A stretch of 64,000 bases of DNA, from the NCBI RefSeq assembly GCF_012271765.1, contig NZ_VRKO01000005.1, forward strand, positions 202,722-266,721, in the 5' to 3' direction. This DNA comes from Erwinia rhapontici. GTDB lineage: Bacteria > Pseudomonadota > Gammaproteobacteria > Enterobacterales > Enterobacteriaceae. The notes below the pieces were generated by a model, which saw only the letters and a program-made list of their open reading frames with translations, did no database searches and was not told where the DNA came from. Made by a program: the position numbers and the translations under genes. Of this stretch, positions 9,254 through 18,585 are shown piece by piece. The stretch's first letter is position 1. Each line of letters starts with the position of its first letter.

Positions 9254-10081
9254 TTGGATAGCCTGTTAAAACTTCCTGTGGCGAGTGGGTCCAAAGTCAG
9301 GATTTTACAGATAACGGACACTCACCTTTTTGCAGGTAAACATGAAACGCTGCTAGGGGTAAATACCTGGGCCAGTTTTGATGCCGTGCTGGATGTTATC
9401 GCAGCGGATAAGCGTCACTACGATTTGATTGTCGCCACTGGCGATCTGGCACAGGACCACTCCGCTCTTGCCTATCAGCATTTCGCTGAGGGCATTGCTC
9501 GCCTGCCTGCCCCCTGCGTCTGGTTGCCTGGCAACCATGACTTCCAGCCAACCATGTTTACCACGCTGGCGGCCTCGACGATTGCCGACCAAAAACAGGT
9601 GCTGGTCGGGGATCACTGGCAAATTGTGTTGCTGGACAGTCAGGTCTTCGGTGTCCCGCACGGTGAACTGAGCGAGTACCAGTTGGAATGGCTTGAAAGT
9701 GTACTGGCAGCAGAGCCGCAGCGGCACACGTTGGTATTATTGCATCACCATCCGGTACCGTCTGGCTGTTCGTGGCTTGACCAACACAGTCTGCGTAATC
9801 CGCATATGCTGGATACGGTCCTGCGACGCTATCCGCAGGCGAGAAATTTGTTATGCGGGCATATCCATCAAGAACTCGACCTTGAATGGCAGGGGCGGCG
9901 TGTGCTGGCTTCACCTTCCACCTGCGTCCAGTTCAAACCACACTGTACCAACTTCACGATTGACGCTGAGTCTCCAGGCTGGCGCTGGCTGGACCTGTAT
10001 GACGATGGTCGGCTCGACACTCAGGTGCAACGTCTGACCACGCGCATATTTAACCCGGATCTCGACTCAGAAGGATACTGA
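9254..10081 (+). CDS. cpdA: 3',5'-cyclic-AMP phosphodiesterase CpdA
   Basis: Calcineurin-like metallophosphoesterase that hydrolyses cAMP to AMP and so tempers CRP signalling. 275 residues, the E. coli length. Metal-binding motifs appear in order: ITDTH (D22, H24), ATGDLAQD, LPGNHD, LLHHHPVPSG and LCGHIHQ. The start codon is TTG at 9254, preceded by AAGGACT; this choice reproduces the E. coli N-terminus (MDSLLKLP versus MESLLTLP). The poor start codon probably keeps synthesis low. Confidence 0.97.
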   Translation: MDSLLKLPVASGSKVRILQITDTHLFAGKHETLLGVNTWASFDAVLDVIAADKRHYDLIVATGDLAQDHSALAYQHFAEGIARLPAPCVWLPGNHDFQPTMFTTLAASTIADQKQVLVGDHWQIVLLDSQVFGVPHGELSEYQLEWLESVLAAEPQRHTLVLLHHHPVPSGCSWLDQHSLRNPHMLDTVLRRYPQARNLLCGHIHQELDLEWQGRRVLASPSTCVQFKPHCTNFTIDAESPGWRWLDLYDDGRLDTQVQRLTTRIFNPDLDSEGY

Positions 10082-10084
10082 CCG

Positions 10085-10663
10085 ATGGCCACGCTGCTTT
10101 ATCTGCATGGTTTTAACAGTTCGCCGCAGTCTGCCAAGGCAACGCAGTTTAAACAGTGGCTGGCAGAGCAACGTCCTGACATCACTCTGCATGTGCCCCA
10201 GCTTCCGGCATTCCCCTCCGAAGCTGCCGCGCTGCTGGAGACGTTTGTTATGCAGTCAGCGGGCGAGCCGCTGGGCATTATAGGCTCGTCGTTGGGCGGT
10301 TATTATGCCACCTGGCTGTCCCAATGTTTCACGCTGCCCGCCGTGGTGGTGAACCCAGCGGTACGCCCGTTTGAGCTGCTGGCTGATTACCTCGGCCACA
10401 ACGAGAACCCATACACCGGTCAGCAATATGTGTTAGAGTCTCGCCATATTTACGATCTAAAAGTGATGCAAATTGACCCGTTAGAGTCACCAGACTTGCT
10501 CTGGTTACTGCAACAAACGGGTGATGAAGTGCTCGACTACCGCCAGGCCCTGGACTACTACAGCGCCTGCCGCCAAACGGTAGAAGAGGGCGGAAATCAT
10601 GCTTTTATCGGATTCGAACGCCATTTCTCCGCGATGCTCGACTTCCTGGGTTTCCAGGAATGA
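10085..10663 (+). CDS. yqiA: Alpha/beta-hydrolase esterase YqiA
   Basis: Small esterase of the UPF0227 family, 192 residues. Visible: oxyanion-region [15 protein letters not shown] near the N-terminus, nucleophile elbow [13 protein letters not shown], and a C-terminal GGNHAF with the catalytic His. The E. coli homologue hydrolyses short-chain acyl esters such as palmitoyl-CoA in vitro; the natural substrate is unknown. Starts 3 bases after cpdA, so co-translated. Confidence 0.95.
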   Translation: MATLLYLHGFNSSPQSAKATQFKQWLAEQRPDITLHVPQLPAFPSEAAALLETFVMQSAGEPLGIIGSSLGGYYATWLSQCFTLPAVVVNPAVRPFELLADYLGHNENPYTGQQYVLESRHIYDLKVMQIDPLESPDLLWLLQQTGDEVLDYRQALDYYSACRQTVEEGGNHAFIGFERHFSAMLDFLGFQE

Positions 10664-10668
10664 GATAG

Positions 10669-12612
<1,944 letters not shown>

Positions 12613-12693
12613 TGTCAGTTGACCCTGGAGTTGAAGTTAAGCTGTTGAAAAAGAGAATTAATTTCCCAGTTTATTGAAAGGTGATCGCCGGGG

Positions 12694-12717
12694 GGCAGTT
12701 TTTTTAAACTGCCTTTT
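12694..12717 (+). terminator. Rho-independent terminator of the nudF-parE operon
   Basis: Stem GGCAGTTT (12694-12701) pairs with AAACTGCC (12706-12713), loop TTTT, then TTTT. Good canonical form about 80 bases after parE. Confidence 0.85.
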
Positions 12718-12796
12718 AAGCAAGGATGCTTTTGCCTCACGCTGAATGATCTGTCCCCAGGATGAAAGACAATCTGAAGATGTTTACTATTATTTG

Positions 12797-12811
12797 TAGA
12801 CGACTGGTCTA
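12797..12811. promoter_or_regulatory. NemR-like operator O1
   Basis: TAGACGACTGGTCTA, inverted repeat TAGAC-N5-GTCTA. The identical 15-mer occurs at O2 and O3, and nowhere else noticed in the window. On the other strand it reads TAGACCAGTCGTCTA, similar to the operator described for E. coli NemR. Confidence 0.8.
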
Positions 12812-12869
12812 ATTGCTGTTAGCTTAACGACATGACTTGAGCAGATGAAGCCTTGTTACAACTACCATC

Positions 12870-12884
12870 TAGACGACTGGTCTA
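12870..12884. promoter_or_regulatory. NemR-like operator O2
   Basis: Second exact copy of TAGACGACTGGTCTA, 73 bp (about seven helical turns) from O1 and 36 bases before the DJ-1/PfpI start codon. Close enough to occlude the promoter; the helical phasing with O1 would permit cooperative binding. Confidence 0.82.
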
Positions 12885-12920
12885 ATTCAAGCATTTCAAA
12901 CTGACAGGCAGGAGATTAAG

Positions 12921-13601
12921 ATGAAGATTCTTATGGTGTTAACCTCACACGACCAGCTGGGCAATACCGGACGTAAAACTGGTTTCTGGCTTGAAGAGCT
13001 GGCAGCTCCCTACTACGCATTTAAAGATGCGGGCGCAGAAATTACGCTGGCCTCGCCAAAGGGCGGCAACCCGCCGTTAGATGCAAAAAGTAATGAGCCG
13101 GATTTTCAGACTGAACAGACCCACCGCTTTGAGGCCGATGCAGAAGCAACTGCCCAGCTTGCCGCCACGGTGCGTCTGGACAGCATTTCGCAAGACGGGT
13201 ACGACGCGGTCTTTTATCCGGGCGGCCATGGCCCGCTGTGGGATCTGGCCGAAGATAAAAACTCTATCGCGCTGATTGAAGCCTTCCTCGCGGCAAACAA
13301 GCCTGTGGCACTGGTCTGCCATGCACCGGGCGTCCTTCGCCACGTTAAAACACCCGAAGGGCAACCGCTGGTGGCAGGCCGCAAAGTCACCGGCTTTACC
13401 AATAGTGAAGAGGACGCAGTGGGCCTGACTGACGTGGTGCCTTTCCTGGTGGAAGATGAATTGATTGCCAAAGGTGGAATTTATTCCAAAGGGGCGGACT
13501 GGAGTTCGTATGTCGTCAGCGATGGTCTGCTGATCACCGGACAAAATCCAACTTCATCAGCGGCAACGGCGGAACAACTGATCCGACAGCTGACCGAATA
13601 A
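12921..13601 (+). CDS. DJ-1/PfpI family protein, probable glyoxalase III-like or deglycase-type stress enzyme
   Basis: 226-residue class I glutamine-amidotransferase-like protein. The catalytic triad region is intact: E25/E26 in GFWLEELAAP, and nucleophile C133 followed by H134 in LVCHAPGVL. YPGGHGPLWDLAED is the family oxyanion-side motif. Hsp31-type members convert methylglyoxal to lactate without cofactor. Preceded by two copies and followed by one copy of a NemR-type operator, then by the NemR-like repressor gene. NemR senses electrophiles and controls methylglyoxal detoxification in E. coli, which supports an electrophile-detoxifying role here. Good AGGAG ribosome site. The exact substrate is inferred. 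Confidence 0.88.
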   Translation: MKILMVLTSHDQLGNTGRKTGFWLEELAAPYYAFKDAGAEITLASPKGGNPPLDAKSNEPDFQTEQTHRFEADAEATAQLAATVRLDSISQDGYDAVFYPGGHGPLWDLAEDKNSIALIEAFLAANKPVALVCHAPGVLRHVKTPEGQPLVAGRKVTGFTNSEEDAVGLTDVVPFLVEDELIAKGGIYSKGADWSSYVVSDGLLITGQNPTSSAATAEQLIRQLTE

Positions 13602-13613
13602 ACGGTGCTTACC

Positions 13614-13639
13614 TGGGGCAGCGATATTTAGCTGCCCCA
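13614..13639 (+). terminator. Hairpin between the DJ-1/PfpI gene and the repressor gene
   Basis: Perfect 9-bp stem TGGGGCAGC / GCTGCCCCA, loop 13623-13630, no T-tract. Lies immediately before operator O3, so the repressor gene likely has its own promoter as well as possible read-through. Confidence 0.5.
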
Positions 13640-13641
13640 TA

Positions 13642-13656
13642 TAGACGACTGGTCTA
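13642..13656. promoter_or_regulatory. NemR-like operator O3, in front of the repressor gene
   Basis: Third exact TAGACGACTGGTCTA, 21 bases before the repressor ATG, implying autoregulation. Confidence 0.82.
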
Positions 13657-13677
13657 GTTTTTTGGTAACGTTAACCT

Positions 13678-14283
13678 ATGACGACTTCAACTCAACATCA
13701 TAGCAACGACATCCGCGACCATATCCTCGCCACAGGCCAACGTATCATGGCAGGCAAGGGTTTTTCGGCTGTCGGATTAAACGAAATACTCACTGATGCG
13801 GGTGTGCCCAAAGGTTCGTTTTATCACTACTTCAGCTCGAAAGAAGCATTTGGGGTAGCGATGCTGGCTCGTTATTTTGATGATTATCTGGCAGAAATTG
13901 ATAGCACCCTGAGCCAGCCTGGTCTCAATATGGCGCAGCGGCTGATGAACTACTGGCGGCAATGGCGTGAATCACAATCGTTTTCGCATTGTCAGGGTAA
14001 GTGCCTTGCCGTGAAACTCGGGGCTGAAGTGGCCGATCTTTCTGACACTATGCGCGTGACACTTGAGTCAGGAACTTCAGGAATCATATCGCGCCTTGCG
14101 GAAGCGTTAGAGGCCGGTGTCGCCGAGGGTTCTCTGACTATCGATGATCATCCCACCAACGTGGCGGAAAACCTTTATCAGCTTTGGTTGGGTGCCAGCG
14201 TGATGGTCAAAATTGTGCGCAATACAGGCCCGTTTGATTCAGCCATGCGCCTGACGCAGAAAATTATTCGCATCGCTCCTTAA
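13678..14283 (+). CDS. NemR-like TetR-family redox/electrophile-sensing repressor
   Basis: 201-residue TetR regulator. The N-terminal HTH contains VGLNEILTDAGVPKGSFYHY at 32-51, and the recognition region GSFYHYFSSKEAFGVAML is almost the NemR sequence. Aligning by eye with E. coli NemR, C109 (in GKCLAVKLGAEVADLS) corresponds to the NemR sensor C106. K178 (in GASVMVKIVRN) corresponds to K175, the lysine reported to bond reversibly with C106. A second cysteine, C105, is extra. No nemA follows; the neighbour is the DJ-1/PfpI gene, so this may be a paralogue or a rewired NemR. Ribosome site weak. Confidence 0.85.
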   Translation: MTTSTQHHSNDIRDHILATGQRIMAGKGFSAVGLNEILTDAGVPKGSFYHYFSSKEAFGVAMLARYFDDYLAEIDSTLSQPGLNMAQRLMNYWRQWRESQSFSHCQGKCLAVKLGAEVADLSDTMRVTLESGTSGIISRLAEALEAGVAEGSLTIDDHPTNVAENLYQLWLGASVMVKIVRNTGPFDSAMRLTQKIIRIAP

Positions 14284-14445
14284 CGAGGATTAACGGATGC
14301 GGCCTTGTGACAGAGGGTTATGTTGAGCATTCACAGCCTGTTGGCGCACCATTTTGATAGCTAAAACTGCTTTTAAGAAAGAAAGAGTAAGGGGAATGTT
14401 GATTGAGGGTGTACTATACGCGTCCAAACAACACAGGAAATATTT

Positions 14446-14613
14446 ATGGCTTATAATCAAAAACAACCTAAATCCAACGGCTTCCTCATCTCCATCGCAT
14501 GTCCTAAATGCAGTAAAAATTCCGACCACAGTGCTCCAAGAGTTCATAAGAACAAAAATCTTCTTTGCCCATTCTGCAGTGTTCTTTTTACCCCTTCTGA
14601 AAGTAAAATCTAA
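14446..14613 (+). CDS. Small zinc-ribbon protein, 55 aa (YnfU-like)
   Basis: Frame missed by a length cutoff. It begins MAYNQKQPKSNGFLISIACP and ends FTPSESKI, with AGGAAA seven bases before the ATG. Two cysteine knuckles, CPKC at 19-22 and CPFC at 44-47, form a standard four-Cys zinc ribbon, with KNKNLLCPFCSVLF resembling the YnfU-type small zinc-binding proteins of enterobacteria. Function unknown; RNA or protein binding is the usual guess for such ribbons. It stands alone between the repressor gene and the LysR gene in an AT-richer stretch. Confidence 0.75.
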   Translation: MAYNQKQPKSNGFLISIACPKCSKNSDHSAPRVHKNKNLLCPFCSVLFTPSESKI

Positions 14614-14730
14614 TCATCTGCTTTGCTGACGCTTGATCGGATTGTTTCCGTATTCACGCCCGGTAATGCCGTAAACGCATAAAAATGTCAACCTGCGCCA
14701 GGACTCGTGATGATTCTGTTAGTATTGTGA

Positions 14731-15660
14731 GTGTCATCTTTCCAGCAGGTTGAACTATTGAAAATCACCCTTGAAGAGCTTCGTGCGTGGGTTGTTGTGG
14801 TCGATACCGGTTCGATCACTGCCGCCGCAGAGCAGCTTAACCAGACCACGTCCGGTATCAGCCGCGCCCTCAGTCGGCTGGAAAGCAAGCTGCAAACCAC
14901 GTTGCTGCACCGCACCACTCGCCGTATCGCACTGACTGAAGAAGGGCAGATCTTTCTTGAGCACGCGCGGCAGATCATTCGTTCAGTCGAAACCGCCGAA
15001 GAGCAGATCGCTCAGCGGCGTGAGATCCCGTCTGGCCGGCTGCGCGTCAATGCCGCCACGCCGTTTATGCTGCATGTGATTGTGCCGCTGATGCCGGAGT
15101 TTTCACGCCGTTATCCGCTGATCCAGCTGGAGCTGAATACTGATGAAGTGGTGATCGATCTGCTGGAACAGCAGACGGATATCGCGATCCGTATTGGCGA
15201 GCTGCGCGATTCCACGATGCATGCTCGCGCGCTGGGGTGCAGCAGGCTGCGGCTGATGGCCAGCCCGGGCTATCTGGAGGAGCATGGTGTACCGCAAAGC
15301 GTGGCCGATATGGTCGAGAACCATCGGTTACTGGGCTTCTGCAATCTTGACCAGCACAATATCTGGCCGGTATGGCGGGTGGAGGGGGAGCTTTTACAGA
15401 TTAAACCAACGGTGATGGCATCAAGTGGGGAAACGCTGCGCCAGCTGGCGGTGAACGGCATGGGTATTACCCGCGTGTCGGATTTTCTCAGCCGTGAGGA
15501 TCTGGCTTCCGGTCGGCTGGTGCCGGTTCTGGAGGCTGAAACGCGTGAGATGCACCACCCGATTCATGCTGTGTACTACCGTAACAGCACGCTGTCGGCG
15601 CGGATCAGCTGTTTCCTGGATTTTCTCAGTGAGCAGTTTGCCAGCAAGACGTTGTTATAA
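14731..15660 (+). CDS. LysR-family transcriptional regulator
   Basis: 309-residue LysR-type regulator: N-terminal winged HTH (LEELRAWVVVVDTGSITAAA, then LNQTTSGISRALSRLESKL) and a periplasmic-binding-like effector domain from about residue 95. The start is uncertain. The longest frame starts at GTG 14731, while TTG 14758 (MKITLEELRAW) is nearer to family N-termini; neither has a strong ribosome site. Converges on ygiN-mdaB with a 47-base gap, so it might act on the quinone-protection pair, but no operator was identified. Confidence 0.9.
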   Translation: MSSFQQVELLKITLEELRAWVVVVDTGSITAAAEQLNQTTSGISRALSRLESKLQTTLLHRTTRRIALTEEGQIFLEHARQIIRSVETAEEQIAQRREIPSGRLRVNAATPFMLHVIVPLMPEFSRRYPLIQLELNTDEVVIDLLEQQTDIAIRIGELRDSTMHARALGCSRLRLMASPGYLEEHGVPQSVADMVENHRLLGFCNLDQHNIWPVWRVEGELLQIKPTVMASSGETLRQLAVNGMGITRVSDFLSREDLASGRLVPVLEAETREMHHPIHAVYYRNSTLSARISCFLDFLSEQFASKTLL

Positions 15661-15707
15661 GGCAAAAAGCAGGGGCTGACCTTCTGTTCCGATCAGCCCG
15701 CGTGTCT

Positions 15708-16016
15708 TTACAGTGCCGGTTCCAGCACAAAGATCTTCACATCCACCACATCGTTTTTAATCGCGGTACGGTGTGCTTCCATATGGGCAGCCTGCTGATG
15801 CTGCTCAAGATGGCGCAGTGAGTCCCAGTGCTCCACCATAAAGATCGAGTCCGGTGAGTACTGCTTCCACGGTACCTGGGCTTTATGGTCAATCAGCGCC
15901 TGATAACTGCCGCAGCCTTCCTCATCCAGAACGACAGGCGTCAGCGTTTCTATCGCTTGTAAAACGGCAGTACGTCGGCCTGGCTTGATACAAATTTCAG
16001 CGATCACGGTCAGCAT
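15708..16016 (-). CDS. ygiN: Quinol monooxygenase-type ABM protein YgiN
   Basis: 102-residue antibiotic-biosynthesis-monooxygenase-fold protein (dimeric alpha/beta barrel). MLTVIAEICIKPGRRTAVLQ, DEEGCGSYQALIDH and SPDSIFMVEHWDSLRHLEQH match E. coli YgiN, which interconverts quinols and quinones and is proposed to cycle with MdaB. It lies 34 bases downstream of mdaB on the same strand, as in E. coli. Confidence 0.95.
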   Translation of the reverse strand: MLTVIAEICIKPGRRTAVLQAIETLTPVVLDEEGCGSYQALIDHKAQVPWKQYSPDSIFMVEHWDSLRHLEQHQQAAHMEAHRTAIKNDVVDVKIFVLEPAL

Positions 16017-16050
16017 ACTGTTTCCTTTTACTCGAGGTGTGTACCTTTAG

Positions 16051-16632
16051 TTAAGCAAAGATCGCGTTCAGATGAGTCCGATAGCGTGCAATATCGCCGT
16101 CAATATCCGGCTGTTTGATCACATCGTTGCAGATAAAGGTCGGTAAACCGTCCATACCCAGGAACTGGTTTGCTTTGTGGAAGTGCAGATACACGCCATC
16201 AACGCCCACGCCTTCAAAGAACTGTTCCGGATCGGTGAACGCCTGTAACGGGGCGTTCCAGGTCAGCGACAGCATATAGGTTTTACCCTGTAACAGGCCG
16301 CCAGAGCCATATTTTTTGGCTGCATCAGAGCGGGTACGGCCATCGCTGGCGTACAGTTTGCCGTGGCCTTCGGTAAATACTTCATCGATATATTTTTTTA
16401 GCGTCCACGGCTCGCCCATCCACCAGCCTGGCATCTGGTAAATAATGGTATCGGCAGCGAGGTATTTTTCGATTTCTTCAGCGACTACGTAACCGTCGTC
16501 GAGTACGGTAACATCGACCTGATGACCCGCGTCACGCAGGAAGCTGGCGGCCACGTTAGTCAGCGTGTGGTTCAGTTCGCCTTTTGAATGAGCGAAGGCT
16601 TTCCCGGCATCAATAATCAGAATCTGGCTCAT
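16051..16632 (-). CDS. mdaB: NADPH:quinone oxidoreductase MdaB
   Basis: Flavodoxin-fold quinone reductase, 193 residues as in E. coli. Motifs: SQILIIDAGKAFAHSKGELN (flavin phosphate loop), TIIYQMPGWWMGEPWTLKKY (core), and KTYMLSLTWNAPLQAFTDPE. Reduces quinones by two electrons and protects against redox cycling; forms a pair with ygiN immediately downstream. In E. coli mdaB follows qseBC, which is absent here. Confidence 0.96.
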   Translation of the reverse strand: MSQILIIDAGKAFAHSKGELNHTLTNVAASFLRDAGHQVDVTVLDDGYVVAEEIEKYLAADTIIYQMPGWWMGEPWTLKKYIDEVFTEGHGKLYASDGRTRSDAAKKYGSGGLLQGKTYMLSLTWNAPLQAFTDPEQFFEGVGVDGVYLHFHKANQFLGMDGLPTFICNDVIKQPDIDGDIARYRTHLNAIFA

Positions 16633-16764
16633 AAATTTTTCTCAGCTGTGTGCAATTTCGGAGAGTGTATCTGACGACAGGGGTGAGAAAAATGGGGTAT
16701 GGATCACAATACTATTGCGTTTTAAGCAACAATACGCGGCACTGATAATAACAATGAGAGAACT

Positions 16765-17532
16765 ATGATGATGAAAATCGGGGCTGTGGCCCTTCTGTTG
16801 GTAGCGGGAAGCGCCAGCGCGCAATCGCATCTTGACCGTGCCATGCAGAGTAAAACGCTGGTGGTGTGTACCACGGGAGACTACAAGCCTTATACCTATC
16901 TGCGTGCGGATGGCGGCTATGAAGGCATTGATATTTCGCTGGTGCAGTCGTTGGCAAAAAGCCTGGGCGCCGAGGTGAAGTGGGTCCCCACCACCTGGAA
17001 AACCCTGACACCTGACTTTATCGGCAAGCAGTGTGACATCGCTCTGGGCGGTGTTTCAGTGACACTGAAGCGTCAGCAGACGGCGTGGTTTGCGGAACCG
17101 CTGGATACCGACGGGAAAATCCCGCTGGTGCGCTGCGCGGATAAGAAGAAATACCACACCGTTGAACAGATGAATAAACCGTCGGTGCGTCTGATTGAAC
17201 CGGCGGGCGGCACCAATGAAGCCTTTGTGCATGCTTATCTGCCCGAGGCCAACCTGACGTTGTTTCACGATAACGTGACGATTTTCCAGCAGCTGGTGGA
17301 TAAGAAAGCGGACGTGATGATCACCGATGCGTCGGAAGCCCAGTATCAGCAGAAGCGCTATCCGTCGCTGTGTGCGATTAACCCGGACAAGCCGTTACAG
17401 TACGGTGAGAAGGCGTGGATGCTGCCACGTGATGATATCAGCTGGAAGATGTACGTTGACCAGTGGCTGCACTTGAGTAAAGCCACTGGGGAATACCAGC
17501 AGGTTGTGAAGCAGTGGTTGGCGGGGAAATAA
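16765..17532 (+). CDS. pheC: Periplasmic cyclohexadienyl dehydratase (PheC-like)
   Basis: 255-residue protein with solute-binding-protein fold and a signal peptide (MMMKIGAVALLLVAGSASA, cleavage near residue 19). It resembles Pseudomonas PheC far more than amino-acid transport proteins: CTTGDYKPYTY (35-45), PTTWKTL, IALGGVSVTLKRQQTAWFAE (including K102), GGTNE (E152), HDNVTIFQQLVDKKAD, and a C-terminal YVDQWLHLSKATGEYQ. The enzyme converts prephenate to phenylpyruvate and arogenate to phenylalanine. No ABC permease or ATPase is adjacent, as expected for an enzyme rather than a transporter component. Exported phenylalanine-pathway enzymes are known from Erwinia herbicola. Confidence 0.82.
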   Translation: MMMKIGAVALLLVAGSASAQSHLDRAMQSKTLVVCTTGDYKPYTYLRADGGYEGIDISLVQSLAKSLGAEVKWVPTTWKTLTPDFIGKQCDIALGGVSVTLKRQQTAWFAEPLDTDGKIPLVRCADKKKYHTVEQMNKPSVRLIEPAGGTNEAFVHAYLPEANLTLFHDNVTIFQQLVDKKADVMITDASEAQYQQKRYPSLCAINPDKPLQYGEKAWMLPRDDISWKMYVDQWLHLSKATGEYQQVVKQWLAGK

Positions 17533-17539
17533 CGCATCA

Positions 17540-17560
17540 GGGGCGGGCATGCCCGACCCC
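17540..17560. repeat. GCATGC-centred palindrome, copy c
   Basis: GGGGCGGGCATGCCCGACCC plus one C, imperfect (one bulged base in the right arm). Eight bases after the pheC stop, facing the convergent aldolase gene. Confidence 0.7.
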
Positions 17561-17574
17561 TACACCGTCCGTAG

Positions 17575-17594
17575 GGGCCAGGCATGCCTGGCCC
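17575..17594. repeat. GCATGC-centred palindrome, copy d
   Basis: GGGCCAGGCATGCCTGGCCC, perfect 20-bp palindrome. Relative to copies b, e and g, the G/C pair four positions from the outer end is inverted on both arms, a compensatory change. Between convergent pheC and the aldolase gene. Confidence 0.82.
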
Positions 17595-17625
17595 TTAAAA
17601 CAGCGGCCCAGACCAAAGACCCACC

Positions 17626-18489
17626 CTAACGATATAAATCCGCTTTGCCCGTCGAACCAAACAGCGACATCTTATAAGCAATCACCTCTTTTGCCGCCTT
17701 GATCGGCTCAGGGTAGATCACATTCGGATCCCACCAGGTTTCGCGGCTCAGAATCTCACGGGCTTTGGCAAAGTAGGCATACTTCATATCACTGGAGATA
17801 TTGATCTTACCGACACCCAGTGTCACCGACTCCGCGATCTCCGCATCCGGGTTGGCCGATCCGCCGTGCAGCACCAGTGGAATCGACACGCGCTGTGAGA
17901 TCTCGCGCAGGATATGCATTTGCAGCTCCGGCTTCATATCTTTTGGATAAATACCGTGCGCGGTGCCGATGGCGACCGCCAGCGTATCCACGCCGGTGCG
18001 GGCAACAAAGTCCTCTGCCTGATCAGGATCGGTATAAATCACCTTACTGACCCCGCCCTCCACTGACGTGCCGGTATCCCCAATGGTGCCCAGCTCACCT
18101 TCCACAGAGATCCCCACCGCATGGGCCAGCTTCACCACTTCCTGCGTCAGCGCCACGTTCTCTTCATACGGCAGCAGCGATCCATCAATCATCACTGAGG
18201 TAAACCCGCACTGAATGGCGCGCTGGACGTGCTCAACCGATGCGCCGTGATCAAGGTGGATAACAAAAGGAATGCGGCTGCGCAGGGTGCGTTCACGCAC
18301 ATAGCCGAAGAACTCATCGGTCACGAACTCCAGTTCGCTGGGGTGGATGGAGATAATCGCCGGGCTGTTGCTGGCCTCTGCCTGCTCGACGACGGCGCGG
18401 ATAAAGCAGCTGTCGGCAACGTTAAAGGCACCAATGGCGAAGCGATTTTCACGGGTTGGTTTTAACAGTTCGTGCATTGACATCAACAT
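17626..18489 (-). CDS. Class II ketose-bisphosphate aldolase (first paralogue)
   Basis: Zinc-dependent aldolase of the fructose/tagatose-bisphosphate family, 287 residues. Catalytic and metal residues visible: D80-H81 (IHLDHGAS), the EGELG motif at 130-134, H179 (IGTAHGIYP), H208 (LHGGSANP) and the phosphate loop KINISSD at 228-234. Expected to cleave a ketose 1,6-bisphosphate generated by the PTS encoded upstream into DHAP and an aldehyde. Last gene of the operon. The start has a strong GAGGGAG site; ATG at 18480 is a possible alternative. Sugar specificity is not deducible. Confidence 0.9.
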   Translation of the reverse strand: MLMSMHELLKPTRENRFAIGAFNVADSCFIRAVVEQAEASNSPAIISIHPSELEFVTDEFFGYVRERTLRSRIPFVIHLDHGASVEHVQRAIQCGFTSVMIDGSLLPYEENVALTQEVVKLAHAVGISVEGELGTIGDTGTSVEGGVSKVIYTDPDQAEDFVARTGVDTLAVAIGTAHGIYPKDMKPELQMHILREISQRVSIPLVLHGGSANPDAEIAESVTLGVGKINISSDMKYAYFAKAREILSRETWWDPNVIYPEPIKAAKEVIAYKMSLFGSTGKADLYR

Positions 18490-18585
18490 GGTTGTACTCC
18501 CTCAGAGTCAGATTTTAGGCAAAACTTTCCTGCATCAGTGACGGGTCACTGACGGAACGCAGGGTGAACGGAATCGGATCGGGCG

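Noticed and set aside
15673..15699. Terminator between the LysR gene and ygiN
   Set aside because: Only a 7-bp stem (GGGCTGA/TCAGCCC) with a long loop and no T-tract; too weak to annotate.
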